From Nageia nagi (lineage: Eukaryota > Pinophyta), in the NCBI GenBank assembly GCA_050084985.1, contig JBITNC010000001.1, positions 34,286,001 to 34,350,000 of the forward strand: DNA of 64,000 nucleotides. The letters are read 5' to 3'. Below the pieces are notes generated by a model. The model was not told where the DNA came from, searched no databases, and saw only the letters and a program-made list of their open reading frames with translations. The translations under genes and the position numbers were made by a program. This document shows positions 48,781 through 60,511 of this stretch, piece by piece. How positions within the stretch are numbered: position 1 is the first letter of the stretch; the number at the start of each line of letters is the position of its first letter.

Positions 48781-50537
48781 TTCGTTTCAAGAGATGTAAA
48801 GTTCAATGAACTTCTTAAAGAATCTGCTTCTAATGAGGATGATGATCTAGAGGACTCTTCAGTTGCTCTTACCTGGTTGGATATTGATGTAGATAAGTCA
48901 CCTTAGGAATAAAATTCTTCAACGCAAAAGGTAATAAGGAGTATGACCTTAAACAAATTCTTAATTGCCAAGATTGACAACAAGCATGAGCCCTCAACCT
49001 TCAAAGAAGTTTCTAAGCACGAGTGTTGGATGGAAACCATGAAAATCGAGTACGAGGCACTTATAAAAAAAACTAGGGACTTGGTTTCTTATCCCAATGA
49101 TAAGAATGTGATTGGCAATAAGTAGATCTACAAGATCAAATTCAATTTAGTTGAAGATATTGAGAAATATAAGGCAAAGTTAGTAGTTAAAAGTTTTGCT
49201 TAAAAATGCAGTGTGGATTATGAAGAAACCTTTGCTCCTGTGGCAAAGATGCCTACTTTGAGAGTTATCTTTGCTTTTTTGCAGCTCAAAGATGAAAAAA
49301 TTTTCAACTTGATGTTGAGTGCATTTATCAATGGTGACTTGGATGTGAAAATCTTTATGAATCAACCAGAAGGGTTTATTGTAAAGGTAAAGAGTCCTTT
49401 ATGTGTAAGCTAAAAAAGTCTTTGTATGGATTTAAGTAAGCACCTCAAACTTGGTATAGAAAGATTTCAGGGTACTTTGCAAACATTGGATTCTTCAAGT
49501 GTTTTTTTGACTCCGATCTATATGTGCTCAATCAAGGAAAAGACATGTTCTTGATTTTTTATGTGGATCTTTTGAATTTTTTTATGTGGATGATCTTTTG
49601 ATTATTGAGAACAATGATAAAATCATTCAAAAGTGCATATCCAAACTTAAGGTAACATTTGAAATGACTGATCTTAATCTCTTGCACTATTATCTTAAAA
49701 TGCAAGTGTATCAATACAAAGATTGTACTTACCTTAGTCAATCTAAGTATATATCAAACATCTTACAGAAATTTGGAATGGGTGTAGATATGTTGCAATC
49801 CTAATCTCTCTTGGAATCACTATTTCTCTAAGCTTTAACTCTCAGTTAGCTAATGCTACAGCTTACAGGTAATTAATTGGTAGTCTTTTGTATTTGACTA
49901 TATCTAGGCCTAATATTACCTTTGCAGTGAATCTGATGGCACAATTCATGCAAAAATCATGTGTTGAACATCTCAATGCTATTAAGCAAATCTTGAGGTA
50001 TGTTGCAGAGACTAAGATTTTGCTCTCAAGTATTCTAAGTTGCCCTTGTTTATTTTTTCTGAATTCTCAGATTCTTACTATAGAGGAGATAAAGATGACA
50101 GGAAGTCAACATCTGCATATGTGTTTAGCATTGGTTCAGGTGCTATCTCTTGGGCTTCCAAAAAACAACCTACTGTTTCTCTTTCCACCATAGAAACTGA
50201 ATATCATGTTGTCTATTGCAGCCTAGGAAACCATTTGGCTAAAGCATCTTCTGAAAGAAATTGGGTATGAACAAGATGGCTCATCCTTGATCTCTTCAAA
50301 CAATCAGTTGGCTATTTCTTTGACTAAAAATCTAATGTTCCATAAAAAAAAACATGTGAAAATCCATGCCCATTTTATTAGGGAGAAGGTTCTTGATGGC
50401 ATCATACACTGGAGTATTGTCCATCCACCTTGAACTCCGTTGATTTGTTCACCAAGCCTCTCCCAAAAGCTCAATTCTGTAAGCTTAAAGATGCTATCGG
50501 GTTGGTGAAGTTACCCTCAAAGAGAAGTGAAGTTTGA
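48781..50537 (+). pseudogene. pol: RT and RNase H region of element 5
   Basis: Segments include MTLNKFLIAKI (48943), [15 protein letters not shown] (49213), MNQPEGFIVK, and YVDDLLII with YVDD at 49583-49594. Just before the YVDD box a short stretch is duplicated ('atgtggat.ttttgaattttt'), adding a frame break. RNase H pieces (DDRKSTSAYVFSIGSGAI, TIETEYHVVY) run to LFTKPLPKAQF, with the stop at 50535-50537. Confidence 0.88.
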
Positions 50538-51325
50538 ATTCTTGTGTTGAATTATGTTTGTGATGACAACTTCACCCCTAAGAGGATTGTGTTGTATAGT
50601 GTTGATTTTATTGTACACCTTCGTGGTAAATTCACTCTACGTGAAGAGATTATCGTACAAATTGATCAATCTTGCACTATTCAATTATTCATGTGAAAGG
50701 AACTCTTATGTGTCTTTTAGCACTGTTCAGTTATTCATATGTGAGGAACTTGTATGTGCATACTCTATTTTTTTGTCAATCTAGCACTGTTCAATTATCC
50801 ATATGTGAGGAACTCTTATGTGTCTTTTAGCACTATTCAGTTATCCATATGTAAGGAACTCGTATGTGCTTGCTCTATTTTGTAATGATAATCAACACAT
50901 GTTTTATATACAAGTGACTGAGTTTTTGGCATGGCATCTTCGTGATGACTTATAGTGCACCATTGATCAGTTCATGATGGCATTTGTGTGATTCATCTAT
51001 CATTGTTGATATGAATATGATGCATCTCACTGATCTTGTTATTTGAGTTGCTTATAACTTGCACGTTCCTTTGAGATTGCAGGTTACTTACCTCAGGTAT
51101 GCAAGCTCTTGGAGACTCTTCATAACTTCCAGTTGTATGACTACTTCATATACATTGAAACTAATTGTGGTTAATGATTGTATTTGGCAAAGTAATAAAT
51201 CTCAAACTAGACCTTTATTACTTCACAAATATGTAAAAAGTTTTCATCTCCATTGTATCTGTTTGGAGAATTCTCTTACTTTGTCTTCTTCTCTTACTGT
51301 ATTCCAATATTGCATTAAAGGAAAG
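50538..51325 (+). other. post-pol region of element 5 with a 110-bp tandem duplication
   Basis: A motif near 'gcactgttcagttatccat' then 'atgtgaggaactc' starts near 50671, 50720, 50781 and 50829, spaced 49, 61 and 48 bp. That is two copies of a 110-bp unit each made of two sub-units. The same motif recurs in the matching region of elements 2 and 3. It ends in the polypurine tract AAAGGAAAG before the LTR. Confidence 0.8.
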
Positions 51326-51823
51326 TGTTGGAATATATAATGCATTATTGTAAAGGTTTGTATTAAATCTTCTATGTAAATTCACTAATACTTAAGAGTA
51401 TCATTTGATACCTTAAGTATTTAAATAAATATGATAATGTAACTTATCCTACACTCCATGTCATGAGCATGCCCTTAGGTAAAAGGATGTGTATGTCATG
51501 CTTTTATACATTGGATAAAAAGGTGATCCAAAGATGGATTTTGACCTATAAATAGAAGGCTCCCTTTTTGTGATCACACACCAATTGTAGAGTAAAATTG
51601 TGCTATAGAATAGCAGTGTAGGAGTTGAGATTAGGAGGATTGTAAGAGAGTTGTATTTGTGATTGAAGTAAAGATCTAGTTAGTGGATGTACTTCTAGTT
51701 GGAGGAACCACTTTACATTGAGTTACTTTGTGAGATTGTCTTATTTGTGAGTTAGATGTGAATTGAGAGCTTTCATGTGATTTTGGTTGATTAAGAATTA
51801 TCTTGTTAATGTTAGTTCCTTCA
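51326..51823 (+). repeat. 3' LTR of element 5
   Basis: 498 bp, TGTTGGAATA to CCTTCA, with the U3 stem-loop at 51387-51421 and TATA box near 51546. Differences from the 5' LTR are mainly transitions. Confidence 0.93.
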
Positions 51824-52329
51824 CCTTGGCACTTTATTTTCTGCTAAATTAAGTGCTCAAATTTGGTTTGCAAATTCTAACTACTGAAACAAATTGCTAC
51901 AGCATGAAAATGACAAAAAATGCACACACATGGATAGGAATGTTTATACTAGTTTCCCTTAATGTGAGAGTACATCCAATCTAAAAGAGCACTAATTTAT
52001 GGATTTGGCCAAAAGAAACATTACAATAAAATCAATAGAAGAGAACATTATCTCCCACAATCATAAATCTCCCCATTGAATGCTGCAACACTTCCTCCAT
52101 ACCTCCACTCAACTATTCAATGTCTTTTCAAATTCAAAATTGACTCAAGAAATCTGAATTGGTTTCTCAAACCTCCCTCTAACTGGTCAAAGAAATTTTG
52201 TTCTGGTTCTTTTAATCGCTTCTGATAGAGTTTGGTTGCCAACCTTTACAAATACGTTCCTTTGCACCTTTGCACTTATGGTTCTTTTTCTTCTTCCTCT
52301 CCACACCTTCACTTCTACTAGTAGAGATG

Positions 52330-53270
52330 ACCAACTCCCCTCTAGAGGCTTGGCATCATCCATGGACTTGGCAGCGCTTTGGGTTCTCTAAGGTCTTTGA
52401 GGCATTGCAGCGCTTCGGGTTTTCACCAGAATAGTTACCTGTACCCCAAGGGGACACACAGAGACTCAGATGATACGTTGGCTTCGATCAAAGATAGAGG
52501 GTTGATTCAACCTCCTGATTAAATCAATCTACACCTCCCTCTTGGCTTACGGATGTTTCTAGGCCAGTTCAGAGTGTGCTCCCACCAACTTCAGATCGAG
52601 ACTGATCACCATGTGGCACATAAGCTTCGAGTCTATTAGTTGTGCTTGATAGAGCCTGAGATTGAAGATCATTTCATCTTTCGATGTTTGGTTTATTATG
52701 AGAATTGAAGGTGGTATAACTATCTTTTTCAAAACTCCCGTAGTTCAATCTCGACATTCTTTCAGTTCCCAAACCACCATTGTTTAGCACTCTATCTCAA
52801 AGAGACTTTCCTTTTCAAGAAAAGTCTATTATCGAACTCCCAACACCCAATAAGTGATCGTTCGATTACCTTTCTTCCTAGTTGCCTTAGGAGAGGGAGT
52901 TCATCGGAGGAGGATTGAGGACTCTCCTTGACCTACTCAATGTACCAAGCAAGGGGTGCATGTTGACCTTAGTTCTATGAGGTCGCAGTGGATCACAACC
53001 TTCTTTATCTACATCAGTGTCAATGTAAACATAGATTAGCCTAGGAGTGCACAGTTAGACAGATCATGAGAGACCTACCCTCTGACTATGTTGTTCGACT
53101 ATTTTTTCCTTTTTGGGATTAGCCCCTATATTGTTTTTGGAATTTTCATAGTTTGCTTTGAGTAAGAGCTATTGAGCCCCTCATGCTGCTTTAGACTTGT
53201 ATACCCTTCAATCCCATTGACTGTTTTTGGTCATCTGTGGACATTAATATAATTTCTTTCTTTCTCCTCA
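52330..53270 (+). pseudogene. LINE-like (non-LTR) 3' fragment, tentative
   Basis: Around 52640-52720 the plus strand reads LCLIEPEIEDHFIFRCLVYY. This resembles the C-x8-H-x4-C zinc-binding tail seen at the C-terminus of many LINE ORF2 proteins ('C..C...E...H.....C'). It continues as NYLFQNSRSS and HHCLALYLKETFLF. The segment is GC-richer than its surroundings and ends in a TAATATAATTTCTTT-like tail near 53250. RT itself was not found, consistent with the 5' truncation usual for LINEs. Assignment rests on one short motif. Confidence 0.4.
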
Positions 53271-53899
53271 AACCTTCCTCTAAGTGGCTCAAGAATCTCT
53301 ACCATCTCTCTCGATAAGAATGAAGTCCTTAAGAAGTTTTGTTGAAGGAAATTCAATGTCTCTTGATCTGCAACTAACTCATTAGCTTCCCAAGTAACTC
53401 CAAAATGGCCGCTTCATCTTCCCATTTTCCTATGTCAGGAATGGTAGTCTGTTTGTGACAAATGGACCGTTGGCGATCTGTTTATGATAGAAATGGACTG
53501 CTTACGATCCTTTTCTTGCTTGATGACATCACCAAATTTTGATGTCGACTTTGTTTTTTATACTTACATTAGGAAACTCACTAAATTCATCCAATTTTGG
53601 ATGATTCTGACATAAAAACAACCCTGTTTTTCTTAGAAAAAAATGGTATTTTGGCACTTTTTAGGGTAAATTTGGGCAAATTTTAAATTCGAGAATTTGG
53701 CATTTATTCACCGAATTTGTAAATTCAATTGGTATCAAGCAAGGTTAAAGAAATTCAAATATGAGATTCCATTTCTTTCTACTCAATTAGGGAAAATCTG
53801 GATAAACATCAGAGTTATGTTGTTCCAAAGGTAATTTATGCAACTTAGATTTCAATCAATCAAATAGGTTAACAAAACATGAAAGTCTTGTTTAAAAAA
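53271..53899. other. interior of element 4, no gene recognised
   Basis: At 53727-53741 the phrase 'caattggtatcaagc' resembles an LTR end plus primer site, but no LTR could be paired with it. Otherwise AT-rich. Confidence 0.4.
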
Positions 53900-54790
53900 G
53901 ATAAATGTATGATACAAGATAGTTAACATAATGTAATTGTTGTAAGCAAAGAGAAATATAGATTGTATAGACTTATCACTCAAAGTGACAAAGCTTTGAT
54001 TTTTGAGATATCATCAAAAGACCAGTTATGGCATGAACACCTAGGTCATTTGAACTATTTCAATATTAAAGCCATGAATAGGTTGAATTTGGTACATGGA
54101 TTACCAAATATTTCAACATAAACATGCTTGTGTGAAGCTTGCATCATGGGGGCAAGTAGCATATAGACAAGTTCAAGAAGGATAAAGCTTGGAAATCCAA
54201 ATCAAAGTTAGAGTTGGTACATTTTGACATATGTGGCCCTATGAAGACAACATATATTAGTGGTGCAAGGTATTTCATCATTTGCATTGATGATCTCTTA
54301 AGGTATACTTGGGTGTATTTTCTCAAGTACAAATCTCAAACTTTTGAAGCTTTCAAAGAAGTCAAACAGAAGCTAAGAATGAAAGGAACTTGAAGATCAA
54401 AGTTGTCAGAACTCATAATGGAGGTGAAATTGCCTCTAAGGCTTTCATTGTATTTTACAGACATCATGGTATTAGAAGGCTACTTTTAGTGCCTTATACA
54501 CCTCAGCAAAATGAAGTTGTAGAAATGATGAACTGCAAGGGTAGATCCATTACCTCGAAGGGTTTCACTGTATTTTCTCAAGTACAAATTGCAAACTTTT
54601 GATGCTTTCAAAGAAGTCAAACCAGAAGTTAAGAATGAAAGGAACTTGAAGACCAAAGTTGTTAGAACTAATAATGGACGTGAAATTGCCTTTAAGGGTT
54701 TCATTGTATTCTCTAGGCATCATAGTATTAGAAGGCAACTTTTATTGTCTTATAGAGTGAAAGCTACTCTCATTCTAGGTAGGAAGTAGA
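53900..54790 (+). pseudogene. pol: integrase region of element 4, with internal duplication
   Basis: LWHEHLGHLNYFNIKAMNRL (from 54026) and CLCEACIMG form the zinc-binding part. The core reads VHFDICGPMKTT and GARYFIICIDD with the first Asp kept. The second catalytic Asp is His (VVRTHNGGEI, near 54412) and the Glu is present in VVEMMNC. The segment 54314-54505 recurs at 54570-54757 with a 256-bp period, so the core is partly doubled; in the second copy the Asp is Asn. Pol is then cut by the insertions that follow. Confidence 0.85.
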
Positions 54791-54810
54791 AAGAACATCT
54801 TACTAGTTTA

Positions 54811-55807
54811 TGTAATGTACCTTTCTAGGTTCAATCCAAATTGGTATTCAATTCCACTTTGATCCACAAATTAGGGCATCAATGAACATGCTCATTAATC
54901 ATCCAAAACATGCGCTCAAACTAAGATGTAACAGCAGTAACTAAAACTAATATAAAACTCTTATAACATGTGCATATGATTAAAACTAGGGCCAAATCAA
55001 ATCTATTACATGACAAAATTTAGCTCCAAAAGTACTCAACTCGCATACATTCCCATGCACAATGAAGATAGAAGCTTAGTAGAAACATGTAGCAACATTT
55101 ATCACATTCAAGAGCAGTATAAGAGCCAAATATCAATAATAATGACCAAGAATAAGTATAGTGTAATACAAGTTCTAGGGCAAAGCCCAAGACTCCAAAT
55201 ATGCCAAATATGGACTCCAAGGTGCTTTGCACTATTCCCTAGTGCTTCAAAGTGATGCACAAGGTCTCCCAAGGTCCCAAGAGAGTGACACAAGTCTCCA
55301 AGAGCCTCCAAATGTGCAACGCAAGTCTCAAAGGTATCCAAGAGAGTGATGCAAGCCTTCTTGAAGTCTTCAAGTGCATAGAAATGTGAATACACCACTT
55401 CTAGGCTAAGGAGTAACCCTAAGCCCTAGAAGGTAGAGAAGGGAAGCATCCCTAAGCTCTGAATGATTAAAGATTGAATGCACAAGATGATGTCTTCAAA
55501 TGACCAAATGCCTTGCCTTTATAGCATTCCAAACTTGTCAATATTCCCTCCTAGGCTGGCCAACTTATCAAGGAGCAATAATTAATTTTAAATGTGCATT
55601 AAGTCTCCCCTACATGGCCGACTTGGTCAAGAAGGATTTTGCATATTAAATGGTCCCTTTGCTTAGCCAAATAAACACCAATATGCCCTTAACTTGGGCA
55701 CAAATATAAATTAAATGATAATAGAATACTCCTAAACTAAGTGCTAAAGATCAAATGCATAGGCACAAGGGGGAGATATCTAAATATCCCAAATTGGGGA
55801 TATTACA
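54811..55807 (-). repeat. probable solo LTR, minus orientation
   Basis: Ends are TGTAATG at 54811 and ATTACA at 55807 (TGTAATATCCCC on the minus strand). Flanks are GTTTA and CTTTA, a possible 5-bp duplication with one mismatch. The interior has repeated 'caagagagtga.gcaag' phrases at 55280-55360. It has no coding sequence and interrupts element 4 between integrase and RT. Confidence 0.55.
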
Positions 55808-55919
55808 CTTTATCATAAAAAAGTCACAAAAGTTGTTCCAAACATGACACTAATAGAAGCTTCAACATGTTACAAAACCCACTATTACTCATTTTTGAAT
55901 TTTTGGTTGTACTTAGATA

Positions 55920-57535
55920 AGGTTTGTCTTTTAACGTCTTTTTAAACCCATTGGTTTGTAGGACCTATCAAATTTTGTTCTTCTAATATATATATATTAT
56001 ATAAGAAAACATTTAATCTCCTTTAACTATATTGGGTTGTAGGACCTATCAAGAGTTTTAAAATATCACTAATGTAAGGGGTGGGAGTGGAACTTGCGAA
56101 TAAAGTTAATATTTAACATCCTCTTAAACCTATTGGATTGTAGGACCTATCAAGAATGTTTAAATATCACCAATATAAAGGGTGGAAGTAGAACTTGGGA
56201 CCTTCCACATGGGTGTCTTCACACCTCACTTCTCCCAACTCCCCTAACAAGAGGTGAATATTTTAACATATTTAATATGCAAAATAAAATTATCAAGCTC
56301 ATTTTGAATAAATATATATCAATTATGCAATTAAATGATTATTTCTAGCTGAATTAAGACATAAAAAAATCATTAAGCTTGTTTTCATTATCTTGGTGTA
56401 AGAATTCATGGATCAAGTTGTAATTACACATATCTTCATGAATTTATCTAATGTCTTTGTAAAGTGGGAAAATAAGGAGAAAATGAGTTTCATCTTCTAT
56501 GGCATTTAGGTTACAAAGCTCACGAGTTCCGTTATCCAAAAGTGTTTTAGGTATTGTCCATCTACTAATTTCGTTATATAATTCATGTGAATTAGTTCAT
56601 GATCTTATGTGGGTAGGATGGAAGTTCAAGTTTTGGATTAATGATGTTTTTATAGTAGGCTAGTTTTCTTTTATTTTTGATATTATCATCTCTCCAAAAA
56701 TGTTCAAAAAGAAAAAAAAAAAGGCTCAAATTAAATGATAAAAGTAACAAATGCATATTTATTGGTTTTAATGATGCAAGTAAAGCATTTAGCATCAAAG
56801 ACTCTTGTATTAAAGAGTTGGAACTCCTACGACATAGCATAGCTAGAGAATAATCTAAATCTAGCACACCCACTCCAAGTGATAATGAAGCACAAGAAGA
56901 AGTCTCTCATTAATCCTCTTCAATTTCAAAAAAGCTACCCAACTGGTATCTCAAAATTATAACTAAAGCATGGTTACTAGATGTAAAGGGTTAAAAAAAG
57001 TCCAAAATGAGAATAAAATCTACAATTTTTGCACTTATGGCACAAGTGCTAAATTCCTATGAGCCCTCCACATAAGATATATAGTTGTCTTTTAACGTCC
57101 TTTTACACCCATAGGTTTGTAGGACTAGCAAAGTTTATCCAGAAGTAAATATATATATCAATTAAGTATTTGAATGATGGTTTCTTATATAAAGAAAAAT
57201 ATTGAACAACGCATACATATTCCAAGAAAAACAAGCATACTCCTCAGGACAATTGACCACAATCACTCACATACACCCAATGAAAATAAATCATTAAAAC
57301 AAAATTCTAGAACCAAATCTAGCACAATATGATGATGTTTGTTATAACCTCCAAATAGTAACTTATCACCTCTTGCCAAACGAGTTGGGAGACAAGTGAG
57401 ATGTGAAGGCACCCACATTAAACGTCTCAAGTTCTACACTCACCCCCTACATTAATGATATTTAAAATTCTTGTTAGTTCTTACATACCAATAGGTTTAA
57501 AGGATGTTAAATGTTGACTTTACCTTTATTAGTTT
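55920..57535. repeat. composite fold-back repeat inside element 4
   Basis: An arm at 56101-56259 recurs inverted at 57363-57528, sharing phrases like 'tttaacatcctcttaaacctattgg' in pieces, with 1.1 kb between. Partial direct copies of the arm start ('ttgtaggacctatcaa') also lie near 55955, 56033 and 57115. Inner parts match 39710-40260 and 36755-36935. No transposase was found, so this looks like a non-autonomous element. Confidence 0.65.
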
Positions 57536-57599
57536 TTCGACAAAACATTAGAAAAAAAATAAAAATTAATAAGAACTAAAAAATAATTAAAAAAAACTT

Positions 57600-59042
57600 G
57601 TGAAACGAATGTTGAGATGGTAGCTATCAAGAAAAACAACACATGGAATTCTTGTTAAACACCTAGAAAGGAGACCATTGGTTGCAAATGGGTCTATAAG
57701 ACCAAATTCAAATCACATGGCACTCTTGACAAGCATAAGGCAAGATTGGTTGTCAGTGAGTATAAACAAATTCATAGCATCAACTATGAGGAGACATTCG
57801 CACCTATAGCCAAGATGATCACCATCAAAGTCATTATGGCCTTAATAGCTCAATACAAATGGCAACTACATGAACTTGATGTAAAGAACGCCTTTCTTAA
57901 TGGAAATTGAATGAAGTATATATGGACCAACCACCCGGTTATGTAGACAAAGATAGGTTGTACATATCTTCAAAAAGACATTGTATGGTTTGAAATAAGC
58001 TCCTAGAGCTTGGTATGCTAAAATTGACTAGTATCTACTCAAAGGTGGATATCAAAAATCTATTGTAGATTCAAATCTCTACTTAAAGATTTGAAATGGT
58101 ATCATCATCTCTTTTGTAATTGTTTGTGAATGATTTGATAATTATGGGTGATGATGAAGAAGAGATCAAAAATTTCAAAGAAGATATGACAAACTTTGAA
58201 ATGGTAGATTTAGGACTACTCCATTATTATCATGGAGTAGAAGTTTGGCAAAAGCTTGGAGAATTTTTCATTTCTCAATCTAATTATGCTAAGAAAATTT
58301 TATAAAAATTAAAAAATCAAGATTGTAATTCAGCTTCAACTCCCATGGATATTGGCATAAAATTTGTTGTTAATGAGAAAGCAAAACCAACAGATAGCAC
58401 ATTTGTAGACAACTAGTTGGTAGTCTAATTTATCTGACAACAACTACACCAGATTTGTTGTATTTAGTAAGTATACTATCTAGGTTCATGAGTTGTTCTA
58501 AGGAGAGTCATTGGATAGTAGGAAAAAGAGTGCTAAGGTACTTGCAAGAAACTCAAAATTTGTCTTGAAGTTGTGCACACTGCAAACTTCATACTTTAAG
58601 GATACTCGTATTTTGATCCTGTGGGTTGTCTAGACAACAAAAGATCTTTCCAACTCAGTTCAGCATCATTTTCATGGAGCAGTAAAAAATAGCCCACAAT
58701 TGCACTTTCATCCATAGAAGCAAAATATGAAGAAGTTGTTGAAGCAACCAAGTATGTTATTTGGCTTCGACAATTCATGTGTGATCTTGATCTTCAACCA
58801 AAACACCAACCAAGATCTATTATGATAACCAAAGTGTTTTGAAGATTGCAAAGAATCCAGCATTCCATGCACACACCAAACACATTAAGGTGCACCATCA
58901 TTACATCAAGGAGCAAATTCAGAATGGAAAAATAGAGTTGATCTACAAGCCAACAAATGAGCAGTTGGTTGATATCATCACCAAGCCCCTCAACATTCAA
59001 AAATTACAATACTTTAGGAATGAACTTGGAATAAAAAAATGA
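57600..59042 (+). pseudogene. pol: RT and RNase H region of element 4
   Basis: Readings include CKWVYKTKFKSHGTLDKHKA, INYEETFAPIAKM, LHELDVKNAFLNGN and, after shifts, FVNDLIIMGDD at 58120. There the YVDD box has become FVND (catalytic Asp to Asn). RNase H ends well: YDNQSVLKIAKNPAFH, HTKHIKVHHHYI, DIITKPLNIQKL and stop at 59040-59042. Many frame breaks lie between 57900 and 58800. Confidence 0.87.
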
Positions 59043-59062
59043 AGTAACTCTTAAAAGGGAAA

Positions 59063-59320
59063 TGTTATGATATATGTACTTAGTATCAGATATTCTCGTG
59101 AGCACAATATCTGACTTTTCTAGTCAGTGCATATCATATTATCTTGACTAGTTGTACAATTAGATAAAGACTCGACAATAGTTGTATAGTTTGTTGTTGT
59201 CTCTACAACTTGCACAATCAGATTTGACAATCTGATTGCACTTTACTTTTGAAAGGCTATAAATAAAGCCGCCATCTATGTAATAGAAACAATGTGTGAC
59301 TAATTCACCATTTCCAATAT
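59063..59320 (+). repeat. 3' LTR of element 4, followed by a primer-site copy
   Basis: Starts TGTTATGATA after the purine tract TTAAAAGGGAAA (59051-59062). It aligns with 41280-41530 and has a TATA box CTATAAATAAA near 59260. Homology does not stop at the LTR end: TGGTATCAAAGC (59322-59333) and about 30 further bases match the leader of the 5' end (41532-41573). Confidence 0.8.
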
Positions 59321-59362
59321 TTGGTATCAAAGCCATCAGAAATGTTTATTTGGTATCAATTG

Positions 59363-60385
59363 CCTAATCCTATTTCTTTCAAATTGCAACACCCTAAATA
59401 ACAGTCATTTAAAGAAATAAAGTCAATCCAAGATTGAACATTTCAAAGATACATTCCTTCAACAGCTCCTCAAAATAATCAAGACTAAATACTCCAGATT
59501 CCCCTTACTCTATTTCATCCAAACTGTATGCTTAACAACAATTCAAATGCACAACACCAATGTGTTGGTGAAGTGTGATTTTAGATATGACGATTTACTA
59601 TGCATTTACCCTATAAGTCAGGGCAAATGAGGCCAGATTCTTAAAACAGTATATGCATTTATTGTGCAGAATCTCAATAGATTGACTACATAAACATTGA
59701 ATCTTGTTCAGCTCAAACATTGGCAATAACCTTGGTAAGATTAATCCATTCTCTCAATATATACAGCAGAAGCATAAACATATTATCTTAATCATAAGAG
59801 CTGGGCAATATCCCCAAGATCAAGTTTGGGTTCAACCAAACAACCATGAAGCAACTTTGGAGCAATAATCAATAACAGTCCATTAATAAATAAAATCAAA
59901 GTATTTCAATAAAAAATGTACGTATCCTAATAGAATAACATACTACACACTTATGTTTACATGGAGCTCTTGACTCTACAACTCCCTAATGGAGTATACA
60001 CTTGATACTGCCATGCCACATTCCAAGATTCATATAGGCTCATGAAAACACTACAAAACAATATGAAATACTTGTGAATAACACAACAAACCTACGAGTT
60101 CCTGTTGATGTTTACTACAAACCACACAACAAAGGCAACTGTAACAACCTAAGAAAATACAAAAAACTAAAAAAAATCACACTCTTCCCGTGTAACAGAG
60201 TGGGCTGGTATGCATCAGACCAACTGGTACTGATTGGTATGCCGATTGACTGACCGGTAAGCCAATCTACAGAACTAATCGGGAGGCCGATTGGTTAACT
60301 AAAGGATCAGACCTATGATGTTCTACTATAGAATAGAATGTTGTCTTCGGCGAATTTCTCAAGTTCCAAGGCTCATTTTTCAACA
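59363..60385 (-). repeat. 3' LTR of a minus-strand retrotransposon (left end not defined)
   Basis: The right end is well marked: on the minus strand, TTGGGGGGAGAA (60386-60397) forms a polypurine tract followed by TGTTGAAAAATG, a normal LTR start. Within it, 60215-60305 carries degenerate repeats around 'CCGATTGG' and 'GGTATGCC'. The left boundary given here is only the end of element 4 homology. Confidence 0.5.
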
Positions 60386-60511
60386 TTCTCCCCCCAATGC
60401 TGAAGGAAATCATTCTAGGAGTTTAGAAGCATCACAAATTGGTTAGTTGGTGTCTTCCTTCAGTTCTTCCAATTTTGTATTAGGAAATTCAAAATTTCAA
60501 AAAAATTGACA

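Larger units (their letters stand above)
42786..51823 (+). mobile_element. Ty1/copia element 5, complete, nested in element 4
   Basis: Both LTRs (499 and 498 bp) start TGTTGGAAT and end CCTTCA. Flanking bases are CCTTA (42781-42785) and CCTTG (51824-51828), a 5-bp target duplication with one transition. The order is primer site, 3.3-kb leader, gag, protease, integrase, RT, RNase H, post-pol, polypurine tract (AAAGGAAAG, 51317-51325). The LTRs differ by roughly 7 percent by eye. Confidence 0.93.
41280..59320 (+). mobile_element. old Ty1/copia element 4, host of several nested insertions
   Basis: A ~255-bp LTR pair (41280-41530 and 59063-59320) brackets integrase, RT and RNase H relics on the plus strand. 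The interior is interrupted by complete element 5 (42786-51823), a LINE-like tail (52330-53270), a probable solo LTR (54811-55807) and a fold-back repeat (55920-57535). Gag and protease were not found, so part of the interior is deleted. Being host to element 5 it must be older. Confidence 0.8.

Noticed and set aside
53727-53741. Additional 5' LTR end plus primer site
   Set aside because: Only a short match to the primer motif; no paired LTR or TG start was found.
55020-55398. Minus-strand frames with ALGDLCHSLGTLGDL-like repetition
   Set aside because: They lie in the probable solo LTR with degenerate internal repeats; no protein family fits.
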